This document shows positions 1-6,944 of a stretch of DNA of 45,512 bases, in pieces. Numbering within the stretch: the first letter of the stretch is position 1; each line of letters starts with the position of its first letter. The notes under the pieces are model-generated. The model made no database searches. It was given only the letters and a program-made list of their open reading frames with translations, and had not been told where the DNA came from. The position numbers were made by a program, and so were the translations under genes. The DNA is from an uncultured Spirochaetaceae bacterium (GTDB taxonomy: Bacteria > Spirochaetota > Spirochaetia > Sphaerochaetales > Sphaerochaetaceae), in the NCBI GenBank assembly GCA_945910645.1, contig CAMDZB010000009.1:1-45512 (forward strand), read 5' to 3'.

Positions 1-1232
1 CATCTCAAGCCACTATTTATTGATCCGATGAGATTTACAGGTACGCTGAATCTGATTGCACCGCCAACATAATCGTGAATTCCTATTGCAAGCTCTATGC
101 CTGTGCTCATCTCCCACTCGAATGAATTGTTGGATCTGTCGTAGTAATGAGGACCCCATGTTCCTCCCATCTGGAAGAACACACGTCCGTATGGCCTGAA
201 CTCCCAGAGTACCGGACCTGACATTCTGATGTTATGGTTCCAGTAGATTGAGAACGGTTTATCTATGGTCTGTCCTGATATCACACTGAACTTATATCCA
301 CTTCTGAAGTAGTTATTTATATTGCCGTCTTTCCCATCGCTCCACGTTTGGAAGGATCCATAATGATCGAAGGATACGTTTGCGTTATACACAAGACCAA
401 AGAGGTGTTTTCCCGCATTAGACTTAACTATAACAAGCGGTTTAAAGCCGTAGAATACGTTTGCTGCGATTGTGTAGTAGTTTTGAATGTAATACGAGAG
501 CACCAAGGATGTACTCCATCCCCATCTAAGTAGGTTTGTGCTATGCGTGATTCCATACCAGAAGGATGCTCTAAAAGCGCCATCGAATAAAGGCAGAGGA
601 GGATTCTTATATTTGCCATCATCATCTTTTTCTGACGATAGTCTCACATGGTCGACGCCGTGGAATACCCCGATAAACTGGAATGCAAACTCAAAGTTTG
701 GAATTGGGCGTCGAAGCGTAAAGCCTAAGAGGAACTTTGTGTACCATATGGCGTATTTGTCCCTTTTGAGGTAGTCTCCGTATTCCATCACATTTCCATC
801 ATTATCTTTTTCGCCCTCAGGCACCCACATTTCTGTTGATAGATCCTTATATCCTGCACCTGCACCCGCTTCAATTGTGAATGTGTCTGTTATGTTGAAC
901 GAGAGTGCAGGCACAATCCCTATTGAAATACAGTTTCCAATACTTGTGAATCCTATGTGTGCATCAGGAAAGAATGTGTGATGGATAAGCTTACGTTTGA
1001 TACGCTCTGGAGGCAGTTGACCAACCTCATAGTCCTCAATACCGTTATAGATATCAACATTAAGGATAGGCTTTGGTGGCACTATGTTCATCTCAGATAG
1101 CTTTGCTCTTCTAAGCGGGTTGTCTATAAGTTCCTCAGCCCATACTCCCTCTGAGCTACTTGATGTAAATAAGATTATAGTTAGTATTGATGTAAATAGC
1201 GAGAATAGTAAATACTGCCCAAATCGACGCAT
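1..1232 (-). CDS. Outer-membrane beta-barrel-like protein, C-terminus cut off by window edge
   Basis: The frame is open from an ATG at 1232 to the edge of the window, giving 410 codons without a stop, so the 3' end is missing. The first 30 or so residues are a short basic start, a hydrophobic stretch (YLLFSLFTSILTIILF) and a small polar region ending near VWAEE. That looks like an export signal. The rest is rich in aromatic residues and glycine, with alternating polar and apolar short strands. Examples are NITDTFTIEAGAGAGY, FEFAFQFIGVFHGV and GRVFFQMGGTWG. This is the composition of a transmembrane beta-barrel or surface protein. I do not recognise the family. It has its own promoter, with a -10 only six bases from the ATG, and is divergent from the tRNA gene. 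Coding sense is convincing; the barrel call is an inference from composition. Confidence 0.72.
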   Translation of the reverse strand, partial: MRRFGQYLLFSLFTSILTIILFTSSSSEGVWAEELIDNPLRRAKLSEMNIVPPKPILNVDIYNGIEDYEVGQLPPERIKRKLIHHTFFPDAHIGFTSIGNCISIGIVPALSFNITDTFTIEAGAGAGYKDLSTEMWVPEGEKDNDGNVMEYGDYLKRDKYAIWYTKFLLGFTLRRPIPNFEFAFQFIGVFHGVDHVRLSSEKDDDGKYKNPPLPLFDGAFRASFWYGITHSTNLLRWGWSTSLVLSYYIQNYYTIAANVFYGFKPLVIVKSNAGKHLFGLVYNANVSFDHYGSFQTWSDGKDGNINNYFRSGYKFSVISGQTIDKPFSIYWNHNIRMSGPVLWEFRPYGRVFFQMGGTWGPHYYDRSNNSFEWEMSTGIELAIGIHDYVGGAIRFSVPVNLIGSINSGLR

Positions 1233-1238
1233 TGCCCT

Positions 1239-1267
1239 ATTTTAGCATTTTAAATAAAAACTGTCTA
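1239..1267 (-). promoter_or_regulatory. Promoter of the beta-barrel gene, apparently leaderless
   Basis: On the minus strand TAGACA (1262-1267) and TAAAAT (1239-1244) are separated by 17 bases. The -10 is preceded by TG one base upstream, an extended -10. The A of the ATG is the seventh base after the -10, so transcription would begin at or within a few bases of the start codon. I see no separate Shine-Dalgarno sequence beyond AGGG inside that gap. Confidence 0.6.
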
Positions 1268-1306
1268 TCTCATCGATTTTCGCCTTTATTTAGAGGCGTT
1301 TGGAGG

Positions 1307-1336
1307 TAGACCAAAAAAGCAAGATTGTAATATAAT
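1307..1336 (+). promoter_or_regulatory. Promoter of the tRNA-Arg gene
   Basis: A perfect TATAAT lies at 1331-1336, with a weaker TAGACC at 1307-1312 18 bases upstream. The -10 ends 12 bases before the mature tRNA 5' end, leaving a short 5' leader for RNase P. It is divergent from the beta-barrel promoter at 1239-1267. Confidence 0.5.
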
Positions 1337-1348
1337 TGTATCAATAGC

Positions 1349-1422
1349 GCTCCAGTAGCTCAGCAGGATAGAGCACTTCCCTCCTAAGGAAGGGGTCGGA
1401 CGTTCGAATCGTCTCTGGGGCA
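1349..1422 (+). tRNA. tRNA-Arg, anticodon CCT
   Basis: A full 74-nt cloverleaf can be drawn. The acceptor stem pairs 1349-1355 with 1415-1421 in seven pairs (one G-T). The D stem is GCTC/GAGC, the anticodon stem CTTCC/GGAAG with loop CTCCTAA, and the T arm carries TTCGAAT. The anticodon CCT (1383-1385) reads AGG. An A in the D loop at about position 20 and the discriminator A fit arginine identity. CCA is not encoded, so it must be added after transcription. It is the only plus-strand gene in the window. Confidence 0.96.
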
Positions 1423-1708
1423 ATTTGTTGGATTGGAAGAATATTTAAAAATCAAGAAAAAGTCGAAATGTTAAGACAATCAGAGCCGCCATACGTATTT
1501 ATTAAAAATCATTGAAAAGCTTCTTAAAGATAACATCAGAAAATATCGAAACAAACCTTTCTGATCAAACGAGCCCTAGCGAATTTGAGATGCGTGTGCA
1601 AGGTCGAAGTCGAACCCACCCAATTGCGAAACGAGCATACTTTGTGTATGTGAGTGAGCATTGAGGTGGAGAGAGACAAAGAGATTGCCCGCATATCAAA
1701 CGAGCGCA
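1423..1708. other. 286-bp intergenic region with no recognisable gene
   Basis: This lies between the tRNA 3' end (plus) and the stop of the DUF2207 gene (minus). The left part (to about 1560) is AT-rich. The right part is noticeably richer in G and C and contains three copies of an octamer, listed separately. A short frame on the minus strand around 1550-1660 has no ribosome-binding site or recognisable product. A small hairpin, CATAC/GTATG, lies near 1637-1651. I see no strong terminator on either strand. Confidence 0.5.
1567..1705. repeat. Three copies of AAACGAGC in intergenic DNA
   Basis: The octamer AAACGAGC occurs at 1567-1574, 1629-1636 and 1698-1705, spaced by 62 and 69 bases. The first and third share a longer core, ATCAAACGAGC. 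All lie in the non-coding gap next to the tRNA. The role is unknown. They could be protein-binding sites, remnants of a degraded element or a dispersed intergenic repeat. Confidence 0.45.
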
Positions 1709-3445
1709 TCACCAGCGGCCACCCCCACCACCTGCGAACCCACCCCCCGCAAATCCACCGCCAATAGAGCCACCACCCATGTGAAGGCCACCACCGCCCT
1801 GGCCGCGACCTTGAGGGAGTGTGATATTTCTAACCATTGAGCTTGCGGAAAGTAGACGCGAAACATAGAGATACGTAAAGAAACCATCAGCGGAGTTATA
1901 GCCTTCTATGTAGGATGGAGGTGCAATGTTTAAGCCCTCAAACTTCTTTGCCCACTTTTCATCAACATCAAGAGGGATGGCATACTGTAGGGTTTTATAG
2001 AAATATTCACTATCCGTATCAAGAAGCGCTTTAATCTTGTCCTTTTCAACGGTCACAATAAAGTCACGAAGGCCAAGGATCTTACCAAGAATATCCACGT
2101 AATAGTCGGTTTTTTTATTCACATTGTATGCAAAGGCACCGCCTGATACAATGCAGATTAAAGACGTGATAAAACTTACTAGAGCAAGTTTTGGAGTTCC
2201 TACGATAAATGTGTCACTGATCAAAAGGTATGCAATGCCGAGCGTCAATACGATTAGCAATGCATCAAAAACTAGTAGTAATGCAGAGATCACCTTGTTC
2301 TTCTTCTCAAAGATGTTCTTATCACCTGCGTTGTATTTTGCTCTGATCATTGCACCGACGGCCTGTACCTTAAGCTGTAAGGACTCATTAGGAAGGCTTG
2401 TGTCAATCTCAGTAGAGTTTTGAAAGAGAGCATCAAAGATCATCTTCTCTTCCCTTTCGAATGTTGAATCTGCATCCTTAATTTTCTTAAGAATCACCTT
2501 GTCTTTGGAGAGTATGTTTGACTTCTTCTCGTATGAGATTTTTAAAAAACCGCGCTCTGCAAAATTGAGGATTGTTCCGCTTATGGCCTTTGAGTCGAAT
2601 ACGCGCTTATAAAGGTATCTTACATCAAGGGGTGTGTATCCCTTTGGCGGGTATGCACTCACAACTTTAATGAGTAGTTTTTCGCGTCCGAAGACAAGAT
2701 AGCAGATGATAGTTATAAGAAGATATATAACAGATGTTATTAATAGCAGAATCAATAGTGCCCTTCCAACATCAAACGGGTTTTGAGTATCGGTAAAATA
2801 TCCATCCTCAAGCGGGACAAGAATTGTAAGTGCATTACGTGGCGATATGTTACGTGCTGATCCAATAATTGTGTTTCCATCAACTCTGTAAGTGATGTTA
2901 TCAGAACTCAGTGACCCATACTCGCCCTTAAAGAGCTGTATTTGCGATGGATTAATATTTGCATCGGGCGGGAATGTGATTTTAAACGTAAAGTTCAAGA
3001 TTGAGTCCTGCCACTCTGTACCGATTAAATTGAAGTAGAAGGCGTCAAAGCCCTCGTTTTCATCATCGCCTATATTGTACGTATAAAAGATGTTGTAGTA
3101 TTGATCACCTGTTACTCTACGGTCTCTGTTCCCTATAGCATATGTGACAGAATAGCGGTCTTTAGTCTTATTTGCAATGCTTTCTGATGAGGTAAAACTT
3201 TTAATCTCAACCACCTTCTTTCCACCATTTCCACGCGTGTAGAGAGTTCTATAAAAGCCGTGCGTTGGGGATGCAAAGTGATATGTGATATTTTCATTGA
3301 TATTGTAGGTGTTGTTTTTATTGACAACAATGTCAACATCATAGTTCTTAATAAATGACGTATCGTATGCAAAAAGCGTTGATGGTATGGCTATCAAAAG
3401 CGCTATAAAAAGCAACAGTTTAATTAAAGTTCTACTCTTTTGCAT
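1709..3445 (-). CDS. DUF2207 family membrane protein with Gly-rich C-terminus
   Basis: This 578-residue protein matches what I know of the DUF2207 family. It has an N-terminal signal sequence (LIKLLLFIALLIAIPSTLFA) and an extracytoplasmic beta-rich domain of about 200 residues with NENITYHF. A membrane helix follows near 230-250 (ALLILLLITSVIYLLITIIC), then a cytoplasmic segment and a helix pair near 390-440. It ends in a glycine-rich tail of GGG(F/S) units finishing GGGGGRW. Such proteins are commonly encoded with LemA; here lemA is two genes upstream with rsmA in between. The ATG at 3445 overlaps the end of rsmA by 22 bases and has AGAGGA about 12 bases upstream. Biochemical function is not established for the family; an envelope role is inferred. 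Confidence 0.85.
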   Translation of the reverse strand: MQKSRTLIKLLLFIALLIAIPSTLFAYDTSFIKNYDVDIVVNKNNTYNINENITYHFASPTHGFYRTLYTRGNGGKKVVEIKSFTSSESIANKTKDRYSVTYAIGNRDRRVTGDQYYNIFYTYNIGDDENEGFDAFYFNLIGTEWQDSILNFTFKITFPPDANINPSQIQLFKGEYGSLSSDNITYRVDGNTIIGSARNISPRNALTILVPLEDGYFTDTQNPFDVGRALLILLLITSVIYLLITIICYLVFGREKLLIKVVSAYPPKGYTPLDVRYLYKRVFDSKAISGTILNFAERGFLKISYEKKSNILSKDKVILKKIKDADSTFEREEKMIFDALFQNSTEIDTSLPNESLQLKVQAVGAMIRAKYNAGDKNIFEKKNKVISALLLVFDALLIVLTLGIAYLLISDTFIVGTPKLALVSFITSLICIVSGGAFAYNVNKKTDYYVDILGKILGLRDFIVTVEKDKIKALLDTDSEYFYKTLQYAIPLDVDEKWAKKFEGLNIAPPSYIEGYNSADGFFTYLYVSRLLSASSMVRNITLPQGRGQGGGGLHMGGGSIGGGFAGGGFAGGGGGRW

Positions 3446-4278
3446 AGGTTTATTATATCCTCTAGTTTAATCATATTTGGCCTAATCTGTGGATCTATGT
3501 TAACATCTTTTAGAACTTCTTCAGTTTTATCGCCAAATAAGTGTAAAAGGTTGTTCTTTATGGTTTTTCTCTTCATCATAAAGACTGCACGGTTAACCTT
3601 AACAAATGCATCATAATAACTATAGTCAAATGTGTTGTTGTTCTTCTTGTTAAGTACGATCACAGAGCTCTTTACCTTTGGAGATGGCCAGAAGCTCGAT
3701 GGGGATATGTCGAACATCACCTTGCTCTCATACGTAAGCGATGAAAGTATTCCAAGACTTGCCCAGTCTGATGATGTCTCTTTTGCGGCAATTCTTTGCG
3801 CGACTTCTTTTTGAAGCGTAAACACCATGCGATCTGGGAATATCTGATTTTCAAGAAGAGCAGCGATTAGCAGAGTACCCACGTTGTACGGAAGGTTTCC
3901 TGCAATCACCTTTGGAAATTCACTTATCCTTATATTCTTTACTTCATCCTTGATGGTATCAAGCGCATCGCCTTTTACAATTTGGATATTCTCATCTTTA
4001 AAGGCGCTCTCAAGTATGTTAATAAAGCCGTAATCAAGCTCAAATACCTTAACAGTCATCCCCTTCTTTAGAATAAGCGATGTGAGGCTTCCAATACCTG
4101 GTCCCACCTCCCATACATTCTCGCCCTCTCTAAGACAATCGATAATCAGATCTACAATCTTCTTTCTTACGTTGTTATCGATAAGAAAGTTCTGACCGCG
4201 AGCCTTAGTCATCTTAAGGCCGTTTGCTTCAAGTACAAACTTGATTGAGCCTGGTGATGAGTAGTCAAAATCCCACAT
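3424..4278 (-). CDS. rsmA: 16S rRNA (adenine-N6)-dimethyltransferase RsmA/KsgA
   Basis: This 284-residue protein is of normal length for RsmA. The enzyme uses S-adenosylmethionine to dimethylate two adjacent adenines near the 3' end of 16S rRNA during late 30S assembly. The N-terminus has the family signature (K-ARGQNFL-D, residues about 24-33). The SAM-binding motif I is EVGPGIGSLT near 57-66, and the catalytic NLPY motif is in AGNLPYNVGT near 126-135. It lies 3 bp after lemA and overlaps the DUF2207 gene, so it is translated within an envelope-gene operon. There is no clear Shine-Dalgarno, which suggests coupling to lemA. Kasugamycin resistance is the known phenotype of its loss in other bacteria. 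Confidence 0.96.
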   Translation of the reverse strand: MWDFDYSSPGSIKFVLEANGLKMTKARGQNFLIDNNVRKKIVDLIIDCLREGENVWEVGPGIGSLTSLILKKGMTVKVFELDYGFINILESAFKDENIQIVKGDALDTIKDEVKNIRISEFPKVIAGNLPYNVGTLLIAALLENQIFPDRMVFTLQKEVAQRIAAKETSSDWASLGILSSLTYESKVMFDISPSSFWPSPKVKSSVIVLNKKNNNTFDYSYYDAFVKVNRAVFMMKRKTIKNNLLHLFGDKTEEVLKDVNIDPQIRPNMIKLEDIINLCKRVEL

Positions 4279-4281
4279 TGA

Positions 4282-4833
4282 TTAGAACTGGACTTTTATA
4301 TTCTCTCTTTCTTTTTCGTCGATTGAGAGATATTCGCGTCTTGAGAAGTGGAAGAGCGATGCTATAATGTTTGATGGGAATGTCTCACGTGCTGTGTTGT
4401 ATTCTTTCACTACAGCGTTGTAGTACTTTCTTGATGATAGGATGTCATCCTCGATTGATGAAAGTGAATTCTGAAGTGAGATGAAGTTCTCGTTAGCCTT
4501 AAGGCTTGGATAGTTTTCTGCAACAGCGAACAAGCGTCCTAGTGCATGCGACATGGTTTTTGATGCTAAATCCTTCTCCTCAAGGGTTGTTGCACTCATA
4601 CCGCTGTTTCTTGCGTTAATTACGCCTTCAAGAGTTTCTCTCTCGTGATTTGCATAACCTTTTACCGTTTCAACGAGGTTTGGAATTAAATCAAATCTCT
4701 TTTTGAGTGTAGCATCAAGCTGAGCTAACGACTCCTCAATTCTGTTCTTAAGCTTAACAAACTTGTTGTAAGATGAGATTACAATCAAAGCAAGTAAAAT
4801 AACGATTACACAAATTACAATTGCAACTGTCAT
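4282..4833 (-). CDS. lemA: LemA family membrane protein
   Basis: This 183-residue protein has one N-terminal membrane helix (residues 2-20, hydrophobic V/I/L run). The helical LemA core follows with its conserved start: NRIEESLAQLDATLKKR, then DLIPNLVETVKGYA and HERETLEGVINAR. LemA proteins are anchored with a short outside N-terminus and a helical-bundle domain, and often travel with DUF2207 or TPM-domain proteins; that pairing is present here, split by rsmA. The function is not established. The start at 4833 is supported by AGGGGG about seven bases upstream, and pgi ends 21 bp before it. Confidence 0.92.
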   Translation of the reverse strand: MTVAIVICVIVILLALIVISSYNKFVKLKNRIEESLAQLDATLKKRFDLIPNLVETVKGYANHERETLEGVINARNSGMSATTLEEKDLASKTMSHALGRLFAVAENYPSLKANENFISLQNSLSSIEDDILSSRKYYNAVVKEYNTARETFPSNIIASLFHFSRREYLSIDEKERENIKVQF

Positions 4834-4854
4834 TTAAATCCCCCTATATTAAAT

Positions 4855-6426
4855 TTAACTAAGTATACTCTTGAATGCAAGAAGAGATGTATCTTTTGTC
4901 GATCCATCAAGGATAGAAAGCGCAAGTTTCTTACCAAGCTGCACCCCTTCCTGATCAAAGCTGTTGATATTCCAGATGAAGCCTTGGAACATAACTTTGT
5001 TCTCAAAATGCGAGAGTATTGCACCCAGTGTAAACGGCGTAAGCGAGGATGCATAAATGAGCGAGGACGGGCGTCCACCGTCGAAATTCTTATTAAGGTT
5101 TGTATTCTCAAAGCCTTTTGCAAATGCAACCATCTGAGCAATCACGTTTGCTATGAGTTTCTCGTGTGAATCCTCAAGAAGAGCCTTAGACTTATTATCA
5201 TCAGAAATTGCACTGTTACTGTTAAACGCGATAAACTCAAGAGGCGTTATGTCTGTTCCCTGATGAAGATGCTGATAGAATGAATGCTGTGATGATGTGC
5301 CGCTCTCACCGAAGATCACAGGGCCGGTCTTATAGTTTATGCGCTCGTAGTTCAAATTTACGCTCTTTCCGTTCGACTCCATATCAAGCTGTTCAAGATG
5401 AGCGGCAAACCTCTTCATTGCCTCAGAGTATGGAAGGATTGCAAGTGAAGGATACCCAAGAACGTTTCTTTCATATATGCCAATAAGTGCATCAAGAAGC
5501 GCCCTGTTTTTGTAAATGTCAGTCTCAACTGCGTTTTCATCGCCCTCTTTTGCACCATTAAGAAAGTCCTTTGCGGTTTCCGAGCCATATGCGATACTCA
5601 TCACAAGTAAGCCAACTCCGCTTGTTGATGAATAGCGGCCGCCAATGTAATCATCCATATAGAAAGCTTTTAAAACATCATTGCTCTTTGCAAGAGGACT
5701 TGTTGAACTTGTGACGGCAAGTAAGTGCTTTTTAAAGTCGAAATCTGCGCCTGTTGCCTTCATTTTTGAAAGCGCATCAACTATGGTTTTGTTCTGTAAG
5801 GTCTCAAGGGTTGTTCCGCTCTTTGAGACGAGTATAAACAGAGTCGTTTCAGGATCAACCTCGCTCATAACAGAGATGGCATCCTCAGGATCTACATTTG
5901 AGATGAACTTTGGAGTGATGATATCAATCTTGTTTGCTCTGGCGTAGCTTGAGAGTGCAATACACATCGCACGTGGTCCTAAATCAGAGCCGCCGATACC
6001 AATCTGAACAACTGTGTTAATTCTCTTTCCTGTGCTACCCTTAATCGTTCCTTCTCGCACGCTATCTGCAAATTCAAAGATCTTTCTACATTCATTTTTG
6101 TAAAACTCTTCTTTATCCTCGCCATCAAGCGTGACTTTAAAGCCCTTTGGGTTACCCCTGAGAAGGTGATGTAAAACTGCACGGTTTTCAGATATATTCA
6201 CCCTCTTTCCTGAAAGAAGATCATCAAACTTTTCAAATACTTTTGCCTCTTTCACTATGCGCTTGAACACATCAATGTGCTCATCATCCACAGGCGAGCA
6301 TGCGTAGTTGAAGCTCACCTTACCCTTAATGTTACACTTCTTCACCCTTTCTCCGTCGATTTTATGGATGTCGTAGGGCTTTAAGCTCTTAAGATCCTCA
6401 AATGACTTTAACTTATCTGTATCCAT
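4855..6426 (-). CDS. pgi: Glucose-6-phosphate isomerase
   Basis: This 523-residue cytosolic enzyme of glycolysis and gluconeogenesis interconverts glucose 6-phosphate and fructose 6-phosphate. Recognisable motifs are IGIGGSDLGPRA (about 140-152), the sugar-phosphate loop with LFILVSKSGTTLET, GGRYSSTSGVGLL and GTSSQHSFYQHLHQGTD, which carries the active-site His. The C-terminal NINSFDQEGVQLGKKLA is also typical. Length is normal for the long bacterial/eukaryotic type. A strong AAGGAGG lies six bases before the ATG at 6426 and overlaps the end of argR, so it is the second gene of the argR transcript. Confidence 0.97.
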   Translation of the reverse strand: MDTDKLKSFEDLKSLKPYDIHKIDGERVKKCNIKGKVSFNYACSPVDDEHIDVFKRIVKEAKVFEKFDDLLSGKRVNISENRAVLHHLLRGNPKGFKVTLDGEDKEEFYKNECRKIFEFADSVREGTIKGSTGKRINTVVQIGIGGSDLGPRAMCIALSSYARANKIDIITPKFISNVDPEDAISVMSEVDPETTLFILVSKSGTTLETLQNKTIVDALSKMKATGADFDFKKHLLAVTSSTSPLAKSNDVLKAFYMDDYIGGRYSSTSGVGLLVMSIAYGSETAKDFLNGAKEGDENAVETDIYKNRALLDALIGIYERNVLGYPSLAILPYSEAMKRFAAHLEQLDMESNGKSVNLNYERINYKTGPVIFGESGTSSQHSFYQHLHQGTDITPLEFIAFNSNSAISDDNKSKALLEDSHEKLIANVIAQMVAFAKGFENTNLNKNFDGGRPSSLIYASSLTPFTLGAILSHFENKVMFQGFIWNINSFDQEGVQLGKKLALSILDGSTKDTSLLAFKSILS

Positions 6427-6427
6427 G

Positions 6428-6904
6428 CTATGCCTCCTTGCTAATGTCAGGTATTTGACTTTTAAACGACTCTATAAGGTCTTCCTTTACGCATCCCTCA
6501 CGAAGAACAATAAATATCGTATCATCCCCTGCTATTGTTCCAAGGATTTCAGGAATGTTGAAGTAATCCAGGGCTGCTGCAACGCTGTTTGCGTGTCCGA
6601 TGCGTGTTTTGATCACACCAAAGTTTCCTGAAAACTCTATGGATCTTACTCCAAAGTGAACAGCCTTGATGTACTCATCCCTCGTGATGCCTTCCTTGTT
6701 GTTTGATGGAAATGAATAGTAGTAGTTCGACCATCCGTCGCTGATGCGGCTTGCACCAAGTGACTTTAAGTCGCGAGAAAGCGTGGCCTGAGTGATATCT
6801 ATACCGCTCTCCTTAAGACGTGTAAGGAGCGCATCCTGGCTGTCGATCTTTTCAGAGGTGATAATCTCTCTTATTTTGTTTTGACGTTCTTCTTTAGTGC
6901 TCAT
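6428..6904 (-). CDS. argR: Arginine repressor ArgR
   Basis: This 158-residue protein is full length for ArgR, the hexameric arginine-sensing regulator of arginine biosynthesis and catabolism. The N-terminal winged helix holds QATLSRDLKSLG (about 39-50), the DNA-recognition helix. The C-terminal oligomerisation and arginine-binding domain holds GTIAGDDTIFIVLRE (about 122-136), with the paired Asp that contacts arginine. It is the first gene of argR-pgi-lemA-rsmA-DUF2207, a 41-bp gap after the aminopeptidase gene. No arginine biosynthesis gene lies in the window, so its targets are elsewhere. No Shine-Dalgarno is visible in front of the ATG (see promoter). I did not find a convincing ARG box. 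Confidence 0.94.
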   Translation of the reverse strand: MSTKEERQNKIREIITSEKIDSQDALLTRLKESGIDITQATLSRDLKSLGASRISDGWSNYYYSFPSNNKEGITRDEYIKAVHFGVRSIEFSGNFGVIKTRIGHANSVAAALDYFNIPEILGTIAGDDTIFIVLREGCVKEDLIESFKSQIPDISKEA

Positions 6905-6914
6905 CTATTTTATA

Positions 6915-6923
6915 ATTATAACA
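6915..6923 (-). promoter_or_regulatory. Extended -10 promoter of argR
   Basis: On the minus strand TGTTATAAT gives an extended -10 (TG-n-TATAAT, hexamer at 6915-6920). The -35 is poor. The ATG of argR begins ten bases after the hexamer, so the transcript would have a leader of only a few bases. The DNA around it is an AT-only palindrome (TTATAATTATAA), which could also be a binding site. Confidence 0.5.
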
Positions 6924-6944
6924 CAATAACAAAATTTAAGCATT

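Noticed and set aside
1285-1302. CGCCT/AGGCG inverted repeat as a terminator
   Set aside because: The stem is only five pairs, no T-run follows on either strand, and it lies between divergent promoters where no transcript should end.
1600-1622. Possible second tRNA because of a GTTCGA-like sequence
   Set aside because: No acceptor, D or anticodon stems can be formed around it on either strand.
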